Shown here piece by piece: positions 1-8,466 of a stretch of DNA of 64,000 bases. The first letter of the stretch is position 1. Every line of letters starts with the position of its first letter. The translations under genes were made by a program, and so were the position numbers. The DNA comes from Paenarthrobacter aurescens (GTDB lineage: Bacteria > Actinomycetota > Actinomycetes > Actinomycetales > Micrococcaceae): assembly GCF_041549525.1 (NCBI RefSeq), contig NZ_CP157456.1:186001-250000 (forward strand), read 5' to 3'. Under the pieces are notes generated by a model. The model saw only the letters and a list, made by a program, of their open reading frames with translations, was not told where the DNA came from and ran no database searches.

Positions 1-2
1 AG

Positions 3-128
3 GCTAAGGAAGCTGCCGGCAAGCTGACCGATAACGAGCGCCTGGAAGCCGAAGGCAAGGGCGACCAGACCAAAGCCGACCTCAAGGGTGCAGGCGAGAA
101 GCTCAAGGATGCCTTCAAGAAGGACTAA
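3..128 (+). CDS. CsbD-like stress protein, C-terminal part (cut by window edge)
   Basis: The window opens inside a reading frame that encodes 41 residues before TAA at 126-128. They are rich in Lys, Glu, Asp, Gly and Ala, and contain the hydrophilic pattern KLTDNERLEAEGKGDQ typical of the small CsbD family. CsbD proteins are short general-stress proteins of unknown biochemical role, usually about 60-70 residues, so perhaps a third of the protein lies outside the window. A strong terminator follows at once, so this is probably the last gene of its transcript. The family call rests on composition and the short motif only. Confidence 0.75.
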   Translation, partial: AKEAAGKLTDNERLEAEGKGDQTKADLKGAGEKLKDAFKKD

Positions 129-135
129 GAATCCA

Positions 136-174
136 GGCAGGGCCGCTGCGATTGCAGCGGCCCTGCCTTGTTTT
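136..174 (+). terminator. Rho-independent terminator after the CsbD-like gene
   Basis: A perfect 14-bp stem (136-149 with 154-167) closes a GATT loop and is followed by TTGTTTT. It starts 8 bases after the CsbD stop codon. Confidence 0.92.
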
Positions 175-212
175 GAGGCAATTGTTGTTTGAGGCGATTG
201 TTGTTTGAGGCG
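175..212 (+). repeat. Short tandem repeat, 16-bp unit
   Basis: Two copies of GAGGC(A/G)ATTGTTGTTT (175-190 and 191-206, one difference) and a partial third GAGGCG lie between the terminator and the DUF4235 gene. The function is unknown. It may only reflect replication slippage. Confidence 0.7.
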
Positions 213-247
213 TCGCCCAGCGGCGCGCTATCTGATGGAGGATCTTC

Positions 248-508
248 GTGAACATACTGGTGAAACTTTTCGGCCTGGCGGTGAGCCTTGGGGCTGGAAC
301 GCTTGCAAACAAGACGCTGGAAGGCATCTGGGAGAAGAAGACCGGTAAGCCCGCCCCCAAGGACGGCACCGACCTGAACGACTCCTTGCCCGGCGTGCTG
401 GTCTTTGCGGTGGTGTCCGCCGGCGTCGGTGCCATAGTTCACGTCCTCACCCAGCGGGGCACCAAGAGCGCCCTGGCACGGATGAAGAAGACTGCAGACG
501 AGGTTTAG
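248..508 (+). CDS. DUF4235 small membrane protein
   Basis: This 86-residue protein begins with a short hydrophobic stretch (about residues 3-20, LVKLFGLAVSLGAGTLA). A charged, Lys-rich middle (KTGKPAPKDG) follows, then a second hydrophobic helix (about 49-66), and a basic tail. This is the arrangement of the actinobacterial DUF4235 family, small two-helix membrane proteins of unknown function. The start is GTG at 248, preceded by GATGGAGG. The next gene begins 3 bases after its stop, so the two are probably co-transcribed. Confidence 0.82.
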   Translation: MNILVKLFGLAVSLGAGTLANKTLEGIWEKKTGKPAPKDGTDLNDSLPGVLVFAVVSAGVGAIVHVLTQRGTKSALARMKKTADEV

Positions 509-511
509 AAA

Positions 512-871
512 ATGGCTATAGCTAAATTCCCCAGCGTTGTGATCGATTGTCCCGACGCTGCTGCCCTGGCCGCCTTCTACGGTGAACTCTTTGGTTGGGA
601 GATCGAAGACAAAGGTGACTGGTTTGATATCCGGCCCGCCGATGGCAGCAACTGCATCTCTTTCCAGCAAGTAGAGGTCTACCAAGCGCCGGTGTGGCCA
701 GGACAGACCCTTCCGCAGCAGATGCATCTGGACATGGTTGTTGAGGATTTGGACAAGGGTGAGGAAGTTGCGCTTTCCCTTGGCGCAACCAAGGCCGACC
801 ACCAGCCAGGTGAGACGTTCAGGGTGTTCCTGGATCCGGCCGGGCACCCGTTCTGCCTCTGCCTCAGCTAA
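512..871 (+). CDS. VOC (glyoxalase/bleomycin-resistance) superfamily protein
   Basis: A 119-residue single-unit VOC protein. It begins with the beta strand and helix AKFPSVVIDCPDAAALAAFYGELFGWE and ends with the typical FRVFLDPAGHPFCLC strand. Members use paired beta-alpha-beta-beta-beta modules to bind a metal or small ligand. The substrate cannot be read from the sequence. It sits 3 bases downstream of the DUF4235 gene. The close hits for this architecture are usually labelled only VOC family or glyoxalase-like, so no specific reaction is proposed. Confidence 0.85.
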   Translation: MAIAKFPSVVIDCPDAAALAAFYGELFGWEIEDKGDWFDIRPADGSNCISFQQVEVYQAPVWPGQTLPQQMHLDMVVEDLDKGEEVALSLGATKADHQPGETFRVFLDPAGHPFCLCLS

Positions 872-902
872 AGCCCTGCTGGGCTTGGCCCTGCTGCCGG
901 GG

Positions 903-1415
903 TTAGCCCTGCTGCGCCGCCCACTGGTCAACGCGGCGGTTGCTCTCCTCTTCTGAGAGGTCCTCAACGCGCGTCATGATGGACCAGCGCACACCAAAGG
1001 GATCGCGAATGCTTGCATAGCGGTCGCCCGAGACGAACGTGGACAGTGGCTCGCGGATGGTGGCCCCGGCTTGCTCAGCCTTCTTGACCAACCCGTCCGC
1101 ATCCGCGCAGTAGAGGCCCAGCGAATAGCAATCGTCCTCGCCGTTGGGTGCCGGGACCAGGTGGTATTCGGGATTAGGCTCCCCAAGCTGCAGATGGCCG
1201 TTGCCGAAATCGAGTTCGGCATGGACCACAACACCGCCCATCTCGGTCTCGCCCACAACCCGGGCTCCGAACACATCGCGATAAAAAGCGATTGCTTCCT
1301 TGGCGTTGGGCACAGCAAGAAACGGCGTGAGGCTCGTCAGGCCGTTGGGGATGCCGTGGGTGGTGTGCTCGCCGTGGGCTGCTGTGATGGACTCTGGGCT
1401 TGTAATATCTGTCAT
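903..1415 (-). CDS. VOC family protein, PhnB/YdfR-like
   Basis: This 170-residue protein opens with GLTSLTPFLAVPNAKEAIAFYRDVFGARVVGE and closes with ASIRDPFGVRWSIMTRVEDLSEEE. That is the pattern of PhnB-like VOC proteins, a metal-site-degenerate branch whose biochemical role is not settled. The ATG at 1415 is 77 bases from the divergent AraC gene, and the two probably share a promoter region, so the AraC protein may regulate it. It converges on the preceding VOC gene with a 31-base gap. Confidence 0.85.
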   Translation of the reverse strand: MTDITSPESITAAHGEHTTHGIPNGLTSLTPFLAVPNAKEAIAFYRDVFGARVVGETEMGGVVVHAELDFGNGHLQLGEPNPEYHLVPAPNGEDDCYSLGLYCADADGLVKKAEQAGATIREPLSTFVSGDRYASIRDPFGVRWSIMTRVEDLSEEESNRRVDQWAAQQG

Positions 1416-1492
1416 GGTTATGACGCTACGGGCACCTTGCCTGGATGCGCTTGGATATTTGCGACATCTTTTGGTCCTCCAGGAAGGCTCCC

Positions 1493-2299
1493 ATGGAAGG
1501 TTCGTTCAAGGGCATCCTCTATCCGGCGAGGCTGCCCACCTTCCACCGATTTCCCGCCCCTGCTTCCGTAGCCCACCTGGTGCAATGGTTCTGGATTCCG
1601 GAGTGGAACATCGAACCCGGCCGGTCATCGCGGCAACACGTGATCGCCTACCCAACGTCCAACCTGGTGGTGCAGGGAGACGCGGTGGAGTTCTCCGGGC
1701 CTACAACCCGGGCCGCTTACCGTGACCTTACGGGCCAAGGATGGGCTGTGGGCGCATTACTCCGGCCCGCCGCAGTGCCCCTGTTCGCCGACAACCCGGG
1801 AGCCCTCCGCGATCAGGAAGTGGTGCTTCCTTTGCCGGGGTTGCTCACTGCTGTGTCAGCAGCCATGACGGCAATTCAAGGCGGCAAGACGCACGACGAC
1901 GGCGCTCGCCGCGAGCGGGCAGTGGAAGCCTTTGTTGCGTGGCTGGTTTCCCTGGAATGTGAGGTTGGCGAGGAAGCCATGCTCGCAAACCGGATGATGG
2001 ACGTCATTGCTTCAGAGCGGGACGTGCTCCTTCTGGACGATGTGGCGGCCCGCCTAGCTGTGTCGCCAAGAACCCTGCAAAGACTTGCCGGTAAATACGT
2101 TGGTTTGAGTCCCTCCGCCCCCATAAGACGCCGGAGGTTGCAGGATGCTGCCGAGCTTGCCCGGTCCAATCCAACAGCGGACCTTGCCGCGATCGCCGTC
2201 GAACTTGGCTATTCAGATCATGCGCATCTGACGAATGATTTCCGGAAGTATCTGGGCTTTACTCCCAGCAACTACCGGCAGGAGGCCGGCGGCAGCTAG
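1493..2299 (+). CDS. AraC-family transcriptional regulator
   Basis: About 268 residues. The C-terminal third holds the two AraC helix-turn-helix units: VLLLDDVAARLAVSPRTLQRLAGKYVGLSP, then LAAIAVELGYSDHAHLTNDFRKYLGFTPSNYRQ, which is the classic second recognition helix. The N-terminal half (LPTFHRFPAPASVAHLVQWFWIPEW) resembles the AraC subgroup with a DUF6597-type sensor domain. I chose ATG 1493 over an upstream ATG at 1445 because AGGAAGG lies just upstream and the family begins near this point. It diverges from the VOC gene at 903-1415. The ligand is unknown. Confidence 0.88.
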   Translation: MEGSFKGILYPARLPTFHRFPAPASVAHLVQWFWIPEWNIEPGRSSRQHVIAYPTSNLVVQGDAVEFSGPTTRAAYRDLTGQGWAVGALLRPAAVPLFADNPGALRDQEVVLPLPGLLTAVSAAMTAIQGGKTHDDGARRERAVEAFVAWLVSLECEVGEEAMLANRMMDVIASERDVLLLDDVAARLAVSPRTLQRLAGKYVGLSPSAPIRRRRLQDAAELARSNPTADLAAIAVELGYSDHAHLTNDFRKYLGFTPSNYRQEAGGS

Positions 2300-3106
2300 T
2301 CACCTGGCGTCGTCGTCGCCCGTGCCCGGTTCGCTGAGCCGCCGGCCGAAGGCGGCCCCCAAGGCGTCAGGCAGGATGTTGGAACCCAGGCCCATGGTCC
2401 GGGATTTGAGCGATCCGCCCAGGACATTGCCTTCGCCTTTCATGAGGGCTTTGAATCCCTGTTCGGCCACTTGGGCGGGATCGTCTTTCTGATCGGTGCC
2501 CACTTTGGTGTCCAACAGTTCTGCCTTCTCGAAGAAGGGAGTTTCCGTAGGGCCCGGCAGCAGGATGGTGACGCTGACGCCGGTGTCCATGAGCTCGTTG
2601 CGCAGGGACCAGGCGAAGGACTGAACGAAAGCTTTGGACGCTCCGTAAATCGCCTGGAAGGGCGCCGGCGTGCGGGCGATGATGGAGGACGTAAAGAGGA
2701 TCCTCCCAGCACCGCGTGCCACCATGTCCCGGGCCACCCACTTTGCCACTGCCACCGTGGAAGTGACATTGAGATCGATGGTTCGCAACTCCTCGGAAAG
2801 ATCCGTCTCAACAAAGGGCCCGCCAACTCCGATGCCCGCGTTGATGGCGACAGCTTCAAGAGGCCTGCTGAGCGCGCTGACAGCCGATTGCAAGGCGCCG
2901 GAGCCGGGCCTGGCTGCGAGGTCGATCTGCAGCGGGATGGGCGTCCCGCCGAGTCCGTCCAAGCTCCGGGCCGCTTCGCGGATGCTCTCGCCGTCAGCCA
3001 CCATCACGGTGTCGAAGCCGTTCGTTAGGAATTGCCGTGCCAGCTCCAACCCGATGCCGCTGGAGGCGCCGGTTACCAAAGCAAGGGGGCGTTTACCGTC
3101 AGTCAT
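2300..3106 (-). CDS. Short-chain dehydrogenase/reductase (SDR)
   Basis: A 268-residue classical SDR. The nucleotide-binding motif TGASSGIG is near residue 14, NAGIG is in the middle, a Ser (FTSSI) precedes the catalytic YGASK tetrad segment (Y and K), and LPGPTETPF follows. It catalyses NAD(P)-dependent oxidation or reduction of an alcohol or ketone; the substrate cannot be read. Its stop codon abuts the stop of the convergent AraC gene with no gap. The C-terminal tail is long and Arg/Asp-rich. Confidence 0.9.
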   Translation of the reverse strand: MTDGKRPLALVTGASSGIGLELARQFLTNGFDTVMVADGESIREAARSLDGLGGTPIPLQIDLAARPGSGALQSAVSALSRPLEAVAINAGIGVGGPFVETDLSEELRTIDLNVTSTVAVAKWVARDMVARGAGRILFTSSIIARTPAPFQAIYGASKAFVQSFAWSLRNELMDTGVSVTILLPGPTETPFFEKAELLDTKVGTDQKDDPAQVAEQGFKALMKGEGNVLGGSLKSRTMGLGSNILPDALGAAFGRRLSEPGTGDDDAR

Positions 3107-3141
3107 GTTCCGGTGCCTTTCGGAATGCAGTAACGGGCAGG

Positions 3142-3624
3142 TTACTTAGCATTATCCGGTCTTGTGCCACCTTCAGTGAAGTAAGCACCTTGCCATTGCC
3201 GGGTCCGGGCGGCCTGCCGGCTACTGACCTCGGCCCAGGGCGGATACACCCGGAAGCCGCGCTTTCCGCCGGTACCGTCCACGGACACTATCCCGTGCTT
3301 GACCAGTGCAGTGGTTGGGAAGGCAAAGTGGCCCGTCCGGGTTCCTTCCCGGACAGCGATCACCAGCAGATCTGCGTCATCTCCTGCAGGAAACGGCTCG
3401 GTAGTCCCATCCTCAGCGCGTCGCCAGACGGCTACGAACAGGCCCACCTTGGTGGGGGTCACCTTAGCCACCCGGAACCGGAGCAGCTGCTGCCCGTTTC
3501 TGGCGACGGCTGCCCCGTAATCATGATTTTCGGCCTCGGGTACCGGCTTTGAACGGCGTCCGGAGGGCGGGACCAAGGCCTGAAATGCCTCGGCTACGTC
3601 GGGATGGATCTCAGGGGCAGGCAC
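3142..3624 (-). CDS. MepB-like protein
   Basis: A 160-residue GTG-start protein matching the MepB family: AENHDYGAAVARNGQQLLRFRVAKVTPTKVGLFVAVW, then GHFAFPTTALVKHGIVS and GKRGFRVYPPWAE near the end. MepB was first seen next to the MepA efflux pump of staphylococci, and its activity is unknown. Here it stands alone, with no MATE pump nearby. It lies 35 bases upstream of the SDR gene on the same strand, and the two may be co-transcribed. Confidence 0.8.
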   Translation of the reverse strand: MPAPEIHPDVAEAFQALVPPSGRRSKPVPEAENHDYGAAVARNGQQLLRFRVAKVTPTKVGLFVAVWRRAEDGTTEPFPAGDDADLLVIAVREGTRTGHFAFPTTALVKHGIVSVDGTGGKRGFRVYPPWAEVSSRQAARTRQWQGAYFTEGGTRPDNAK

Positions 3625-3668
3625 GCCCTCATCCTACGTCGCGGCCTCGCCCCGAAATTTCCGCAAGG

Positions 3669-4151
3669 CTACCGCTGCCGCAATCCTGCCGCATCCAATA
3701 CCAGGCTGGCCGAGATGACCCGCCCGCATTGTTCGCCGTAGGGAAATTCGCCCTTGGGTTTGAACATCACGGTTCGCCCAGGAATCGCGAGGCCAGCGGG
3801 GGAAATTCCGGTCACGGATGCCTCAAGGGAATTTTCGCTGAGGGCCGGAAGCTCCAAGAAACCTTGGAGAGTCCCGTCCGGAGACGACGTCGCGGAGCAC
3901 ACGCCATCCGGCGTGCAGCCTTCATCTACAGACGTAGCCCCGGGGTTCAGCATGAGGTCTTTTTCGGTGCAGATCCCGTCCTGGCAGGCCTTCAACCGAA
4001 GCGAAGCAACCTCCGGGGCATAATCGGCCGCCACCGTCAGGGAAACGCCGGCCACATGTCCAATCGCCGGGCAAGCCACAGGCTCCGGGAAGCACCCGGG
4101 AAGCAACGCTGCGGTCCCGGCAAGGGTCAAAGCCAATCCGATCCTGCCCAT
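3669..4151 (-). CDS. Putative lipoprotein of unknown function
   Basis: A 160-residue protein with a type II signal peptide (MGRIGLALTLAGTAALLPGC) and a lipobox LPGC placing the lipidated Cys at about residue 20. The mature part has several Cys residues (VACPAIG, KACQDGIC, DEGCTPDGVC, EQCGRV), which suggests disulfides outside the membrane. I do not recognise a family. It is followed 45 bases later by the MepB-like gene. Confidence 0.7.
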   Translation of the reverse strand: MGRIGLALTLAGTAALLPGCFPEPVACPAIGHVAGVSLTVAADYAPEVASLRLKACQDGICTEKDLMLNPGATSVDEGCTPDGVCSATSSPDGTLQGFLELPALSENSLEASVTGISPAGLAIPGRTVMFKPKGEFPYGEQCGRVISASLVLDAAGLRQR

Positions 4152-4290
4152 GCTTCAGGGTAGGACTTTGGGCCGTAGGCGTCACCAAAATGCCGCTCCG
4201 ACAACGCAAACGACGCCTGCATTGTTATGGATGCGGATACCTGTTGCTTCCGCGATACCGGGCCTTCGGAGGACCCCGGCTTGAGGATGC

Positions 4291-4659
4291 GTGACAGCAT
4301 TCCTGGACGTTGAAGACGCCCTTCAAGTCGTTGACCGGTACGGCTTCCACATCCGCGATGTCGGCCTGCTGGCCTCGGCGCTGGCCAGGCCGGGCACAAC
4401 GGTCATGGGCGCAGAAGCTTATTCAGATCTTGCTTTGAAGGCAGCCGCGCTGCTTGAATCCGTCGCCCGGTTCCATTCTCTTATCGAGGGAAACAAACGG
4501 ACTGCGTGGACGCTCATGGTGCTGCTGCTTTGGGTCAACGGCTACAGGCACGACTTCGCCACAGACGAGGGCTTCGAGCTCGTCGTTGGTGTCGCCGCCG
4601 GCACCATCGAACTGCAGGATTCTGCCGCCAAGATTTCCCGGCATCTGGTGCCACGCTGA
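4291..4659 (+). CDS. doc: Doc-type (Fic fold) toxin without visible antitoxin
   Basis: A 122-residue protein with the Doc signature HSLIEGNKRTAW (near residue 65), the Fic-fold active-site loop. Doc proteins phosphorylate elongation factor Tu and stop translation; they are held in check by a Phd or ribbon-helix-helix antitoxin. The GTG start overlaps an upstream TGA in CTTGAGGATGCGTGA. The same bases occur before the second, broken doc copy at 40757-41126, where they are the end of an antitoxin reading frame. Here no antitoxin of reasonable length precedes the toxin, so it looks orphaned. Confidence 0.82.
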   Translation: MTAFLDVEDALQVVDRYGFHIRDVGLLASALARPGTTVMGAEAYSDLALKAAALLESVARFHSLIEGNKRTAWTLMVLLLWVNGYRHDFATDEGFELVVGVAAGTIELQDSAAKISRHLVPR

Positions 4660-4894
4660 TCTTGCGTCGATTCGCCACACGGGAGCGGCTAGCGAAGTCC
4701 CGCGGACAGACGGACGCTCACTCACGTGAGCAGTCCTCCTAAAGAACCTTGGGCCTCGCTCCCGTCGGCAGCGCGACCTTCGCATAACGGATGTCATGAC
4801 ACGAATAATGGCGCCAGCCGCGGCCGACCATCCCACCCAGGAGAGCACCGCAAATGATCAACTGTGGCCTTGGCAGGTTCGTACCCGGCAGAAG

Positions 4895-5845
4895 CTACGC
4901 CGGAAGCCGCAGCCCGCCGTCGTGCATTTCCGCTAAACCGTCCGTCAGCAGGCCTTCGAGGGCCCGCTCGAGTTGTTCGGGCGCCGAGTTAAGCCGGTGC
5001 AGTGCGGCGAGGGGAATTCCGACGCCGGACGGTGCGAACCCGAGGTCCGCCGGCGCTTGCTCGAACATCTCGCGGGGGACAGGGGTGGCAGCTTCGCGGA
5101 GGACTGCCATCACTGCGCCGCGAACCTGGCGGTCGGTGCCGTGCCATGACTGGCCCTTAGGGGTGTACGACGGCGGCGGCTCACCAGCCGCGAGCCAGGC
5201 GCAGCTTGAGCGGACGGGGCAGTCAGCGCACTTGGGGCGGCGGGCCGTGCACACCATGGCGCCAAGTTCCATGACGGACGCGTTCCAGCGGACTGAGAGG
5301 TCCTGCTCGGGAGGCAGAAGCGCCTCGGCCAAGCGCATCTCCGCGGCGGTCAACGCAGGAGCAGGGAGCGCGCTGCCGGAGATGAGCCGCGCGTGGACGC
5401 GCCGGATGTTGGTGTCCACCACGGTTTCGCGGCGGCCAAAAGCAAAAGCTGCGACGGCGGCGGCTGTGTAGCTGCCGACGCCCGGCAAACCGAGGAGTTC
5501 GCCGTAGGTGTCCGGGACGTTGCCGCCGTGCTGCTCACGGATGGCGACGGCGGCCGCGTGGAGCCGCAGTGCCCGGCGTGGATAGCCGAGTCGGCCCCAA
5601 TGGCGGACGGCTGCGCCCGATGGTTCATCGGCAAGGTGGGAGGGCGTGGGCCAGCGTTCCATCCAGTCGAGCCACACCGGCAGGACTCGAACAACGGGTG
5701 TTTGCTGAAGCATTACTTCGCTGACCAGGATGCCCCACGGGCTGCAATCGGGCTCGCGCCACGGAAGGTCGCGTGCAGTCTCGGCGAACCACTGGTCAAG
5801 GGCTTCATGGAGGCCTGCCAGCTGGCCTGAATCGGGGAGTGTCAT
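4895..5845 (-). CDS. mutY: A/G-specific adenine glycosylase MutY
   Basis: Base-excision repair glycosylase that removes adenine mispaired with 8-oxoguanine. About 316 residues from ATG 5845. Visible features are the catalytic Glu region SEVMLQQTPV, the helix-hairpin-helix LPGVGSYTAAAVAAFAFG followed by the catalytic Asp in VVDTNIRRV, and the 4Fe-4S ligands CTARRPKCADCPVRSSC (C-x6-C-x2-C-x5-C). It is shorter than the Escherichia coli enzyme and ends in a reduced C-terminal domain, as in other actinobacteria. An in-frame GTG at 5857 is possible but lies inside a palindrome. MutY near disA and radA is a conserved actinobacterial arrangement. Confidence 0.95.
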   Translation of the reverse strand: MTLPDSGQLAGLHEALDQWFAETARDLPWREPDCSPWGILVSEVMLQQTPVVRVLPVWLDWMERWPTPSHLADEPSGAAVRHWGRLGYPRRALRLHAAAVAIREQHGGNVPDTYGELLGLPGVGSYTAAAVAAFAFGRRETVVDTNIRRVHARLISGSALPAPALTAAEMRLAEALLPPEQDLSVRWNASVMELGAMVCTARRPKCADCPVRSSCAWLAAGEPPPSYTPKGQSWHGTDRQVRGAVMAVLREAATPVPREMFEQAPADLGFAPSGVGIPLAALHRLNSAPEQLERALEGLLTDGLAEMHDGGLRLPA

Positions 5846-5873
5846 GCTGGAATCCACTGTAGTGGATTCCAGC
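5846..5873 (-). promoter_or_regulatory. Perfect palindrome flush against the mutY start
   Basis: GCTGGAATCCACT and AGTGGATTCCAGC are exact reverse complements, separated only by GT. The 28-bp dyad ends one base before the mutY ATG and covers the place where a ribosome-binding site would be. It could be a repressor operator or a hairpin that limits translation. It has no U-tract, so it is unlikely to be a terminator for the upstream kinase gene. Confidence 0.6.
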
Positions 5874-5919
5874 CCGGGAGGAATCGCCCAGCAGGACCAC
5901 CGGATGTGGTCCCGGCCAG

Positions 5920-7527
5920 CTAACGGGAAACGTTCACGGTAACCGTGGTGCCCTTCCCCGGGCTGCTCACAAGGTCTATCTGTCCGCCATGCGCCTCAAC
6001 GATCGCTTTGCTGATGGACAGCCCCAAGCCGGCACCCGGGATGGCGGTCTTCATGGCGTGGTCGGATCGGAAGAACTTCGTAAACGCCTGCTCCTGTTCT
6101 TCCGTAGTCATGCCAATGCCCTGATCGCTGATGGAACAGATGAATCCGCCCTCCTGTTTTCTCAGTGCAACGGTGACTTCACTGCCCCGGGGCGAGAACT
6201 TGATGGCGTTGGAGAGCAGCTGATCAACGGCCCGGGTGAACTGGCCCGCATCCACCTCTGCCTCAATCCCGGCTTCGATCCGGTCATTGATGACGATCCC
6301 TTTGGCAACCGCCTCCTGCTCGGCAATTCGGGTGGCTTTATCCAGCAGATGGGAGAGGTTGGCCGGTTTCCGCCTTATCTCAAGGTCCTCGGAGGCCACC
6401 AGCAAAAGATCGTTGATCAGGGTCAGCAACCGGTGCGCGTTACGCTCTATCACCTTCAAGAACGCCGGATTCGGTTCGTCGCCCATGAGCTGCAGGTAGC
6501 CGAGCATGGAGGTTAACGGGGTTCGAAGCTCGTGCGAGACGGTGGCCACGAACTTGTCCTTCGCTTCGAGCGCGGTAACCAACGCAGTGACGTCCGTGAA
6601 GGCCAGCACTGACCCTTTTGCCCGGCCGGCGTCGTCGTGAAATTGCCTGGCAGCGACCGAGAAAATCATCGGCCGTTCCTCACTGCCCACGCGTATCAGT
6701 TTGTTGGTAAAGCTGCGCCCGGACATGGCAAGTACTGCCGGGCTCTCGGCAAGCTCGGTTACGTCGTGGGCTTCGGCTGCGAAGAACGGATTGTTGCCGG
6801 GCAGCTGTTGGGCGGCTTTCCTGTCCGTTCGGAAACGGTGGTTGGTCAAAATGTCATCACCGGCGGCGTCCATTGCCCACACGCCCACGTTCACCGTTTC
6901 CAGCACGGCGTCCAAAAGCTGTTGATGGTCCTGGGTGGCCTTGTGCAGGCGTACGAGCTCCCTGTCTTTCTCTCTTTGAACGTCTCTGTGCCTGACCACC
7001 ACACCTGCCACCAGATGGGCGGTCAGGGCAAAACCGGCCAGGATGACAGGAACAACAATCATCCGAATGAGCTCAGCTTGCGCCACCTCGTGCCCCAAGA
7101 GGTAGGGGGATGCGATGATCCCGCCGAGAGGGCCCAGGATAGCCAAAACCAAGCGTGTGGCACTAGCGCTTACGGCGAGCCAGATCACCGGGAAAACCAT
7201 CAGAAGCGTGACAACGCTCAGGACGGGACCGCCGAGTTCCCGGGTAAGTCCAAGGACAAAGAAGTCCGTCATGGGAATGAGCACAAAGCTCCAGGGAGGA
7301 AGCCTGTTCCACGGCAAAGCGGCGCAGGCTGCAAACATCAGCACGTGAACCACCAGCATCAGCTGGAAGGCTGTGTCGGCCATCGTTTCGGGGCTGAAGA
7401 GGACAACAAAAAGGATGATCAAACCCATGGCCAACGTCAGGGGCAGCTGGCACACAACAATGGCTTTGCGTCTGCCGATGTTGCCGAAGAAATCATCCAA
7501 TGGCATGAAAACGGATGTGTCCTGCAT
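5920..7527 (-). CDS. Membrane sensor histidine kinase with PAS domain
   Basis: About 535 residues. The first 200 or so carry about six hydrophobic segments. A linker and a PAS-like region (about 220-340, LLDAVLETVNVGVWAMD) follow. The HisKA domain has the phospho-accepting His in FVATVSHELRTPLTSMLGYLQL, and the ATPase domain shows N (QLLSNAIKFSP), G1 (DQGIGM), F (FTKFFRS) and G2 (GAGLGLSISKAIV) boxes. No response regulator is adjacent, so it is an orphan kinase. I prefer ATG 7527 over GTG 7626 because AGAGGG lies 9 bases upstream. Confidence 0.92.
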   Translation of the reverse strand: MQDTSVFMPLDDFFGNIGRRKAIVVCQLPLTLAMGLIILFVVLFSPETMADTAFQLMLVVHVLMFAACAALPWNRLPPWSFVLIPMTDFFVLGLTRELGGPVLSVVTLLMVFPVIWLAVSASATRLVLAILGPLGGIIASPYLLGHEVAQAELIRMIVVPVILAGFALTAHLVAGVVVRHRDVQREKDRELVRLHKATQDHQQLLDAVLETVNVGVWAMDAAGDDILTNHRFRTDRKAAQQLPGNNPFFAAEAHDVTELAESPAVLAMSGRSFTNKLIRVGSEERPMIFSVAARQFHDDAGRAKGSVLAFTDVTALVTALEAKDKFVATVSHELRTPLTSMLGYLQLMGDEPNPAFLKVIERNAHRLLTLINDLLLVASEDLEIRRKPANLSHLLDKATRIAEQEAVAKGIVINDRIEAGIEAEVDAGQFTRAVDQLLSNAIKFSPRGSEVTVALRKQEGGFICSISDQGIGMTTEEQEQAFTKFFRSDHAMKTAIPGAGLGLSISKAIVEAHGGQIDLVSSPGKGTTVTVNVSR

Positions 7528-7743
7528 GATCGCCAGCCCTCTCCCCGGAAGCCGCCAAATGACAGGCTTGATGCCATTAGCCACAGCATACTCACCAGAC
7601 CCTGCTGCGGCGGGGTTTGGCGCCACTTACAGGACCCCCGGTCCGCACATCCCGCGCGCATGTCCGACGTCACACAGGCCGGGATGTGGCACTTGCGGCG
7701 TGGAGGTTAGGTACCCATGCAGCCGCGAGCCTAGCCTAGAACC

Positions 7744-8427
7744 ATGGCCAACAAGGGTAAGCAACAGTCCAGCGGGCGCCCATCAGCGCCGGCGAAGGGT
7801 GCTGCCCCCGTCAAAAGGCGACGGCCGAGCCCGGCCGTGTACCGCCGTCGTCGGCAAGTTGTCTTCGGCGCTCTGCTGCTGGTGATCGCCCTGATCGTGG
7901 CAGGCGTGGTGGGGCTCAGCGGCGCGCTGGGCGGGAACCCCGAACCACAGGCCGTCAGCACGGCCGATGCCTCAACGGCGCCCACACCCGGGACTACCCC
8001 CACAGGATCAGCGGCACCGTCGCCGTCGGCCTCGCCCGTGTGCGACCTCAACCTGATGACCGTGGCCGCCAAAACCGACAAACCGGCCTACGGCCCCGAG
8101 GAAAAGCCGCTGCTGACCATGACCATCACCAACGGCGGCACAGCCCCGTGTGAAGTCAACGTGGGCACCTCCCAGATGGAATACCTGCTGATGAGCGGCT
8201 CGGACCGGATCTTTTCCTCAAAGGACTGCCAGGCAGGCGGCGAGGACCTCATCAAGACCATCCAGCCGGGCAAGAGCGAAACCGCAAACTTTCCGTGGCA
8301 GCGCAACCGGACGTTGGAAGGCTGCGCCAGCATTGCCGCCACGCCGGGCGCCGGTGGCGCTTACTACACGTTCGAGGCACGCCTGGGAAACAAGGCAAGC
8401 CCCAAGGTCGCCTTCCAGCTGAACTAG
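7744..8427 (+). CDS. Single-pass membrane protein, conserved next to disA
   Basis: 227 residues: a basic cytoplasmic N-terminus (KRRRPSPAVYRRRRQ), one transmembrane helix (about 40-61, VVFGALLLVIALIVAGVVGL), a Ser/Thr/Pro/Ala-rich stalk (about 70-98), and an extracellular domain with Cys pairs (VCDLNL, APCEVNV, KDCQAG, EGCASI). Its place beside disA matches the conserved membrane protein found next to disA in mycobacteria (Rv3587c-like position). Function unknown. It converges on disA with a 39-base gap. Confidence 0.78.
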   Translation: MANKGKQQSSGRPSAPAKGAAPVKRRRPSPAVYRRRRQVVFGALLLVIALIVAGVVGLSGALGGNPEPQAVSTADASTAPTPGTTPTGSAAPSPSASPVCDLNLMTVAAKTDKPAYGPEEKPLLTMTITNGGTAPCEVNVGTSQMEYLLMSGSDRIFSSKDCQAGGEDLIKTIQPGKSETANFPWQRNRTLEGCASIAATPGAGGAYYTFEARLGNKASPKVAFQLN

Positions 8428-8466
8428 CGTTTCCGTTGAGTTGAGGCCCGACGGCGGCGCTCGCCT

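Noticed and set aside
4796..4936. Short frame of about 46 codons before mutY on the plus strand.
   Set aside because: It runs into the mutY coding strand, has no ribosome-binding site and no family. I see no convincing gene in 4660-4894.
6637..7710. 357-codon frame on the plus strand across the histidine kinase.
   Set aside because: It is rich in His, Gln and Gly with no domain, and opposite a clear kinase gene.
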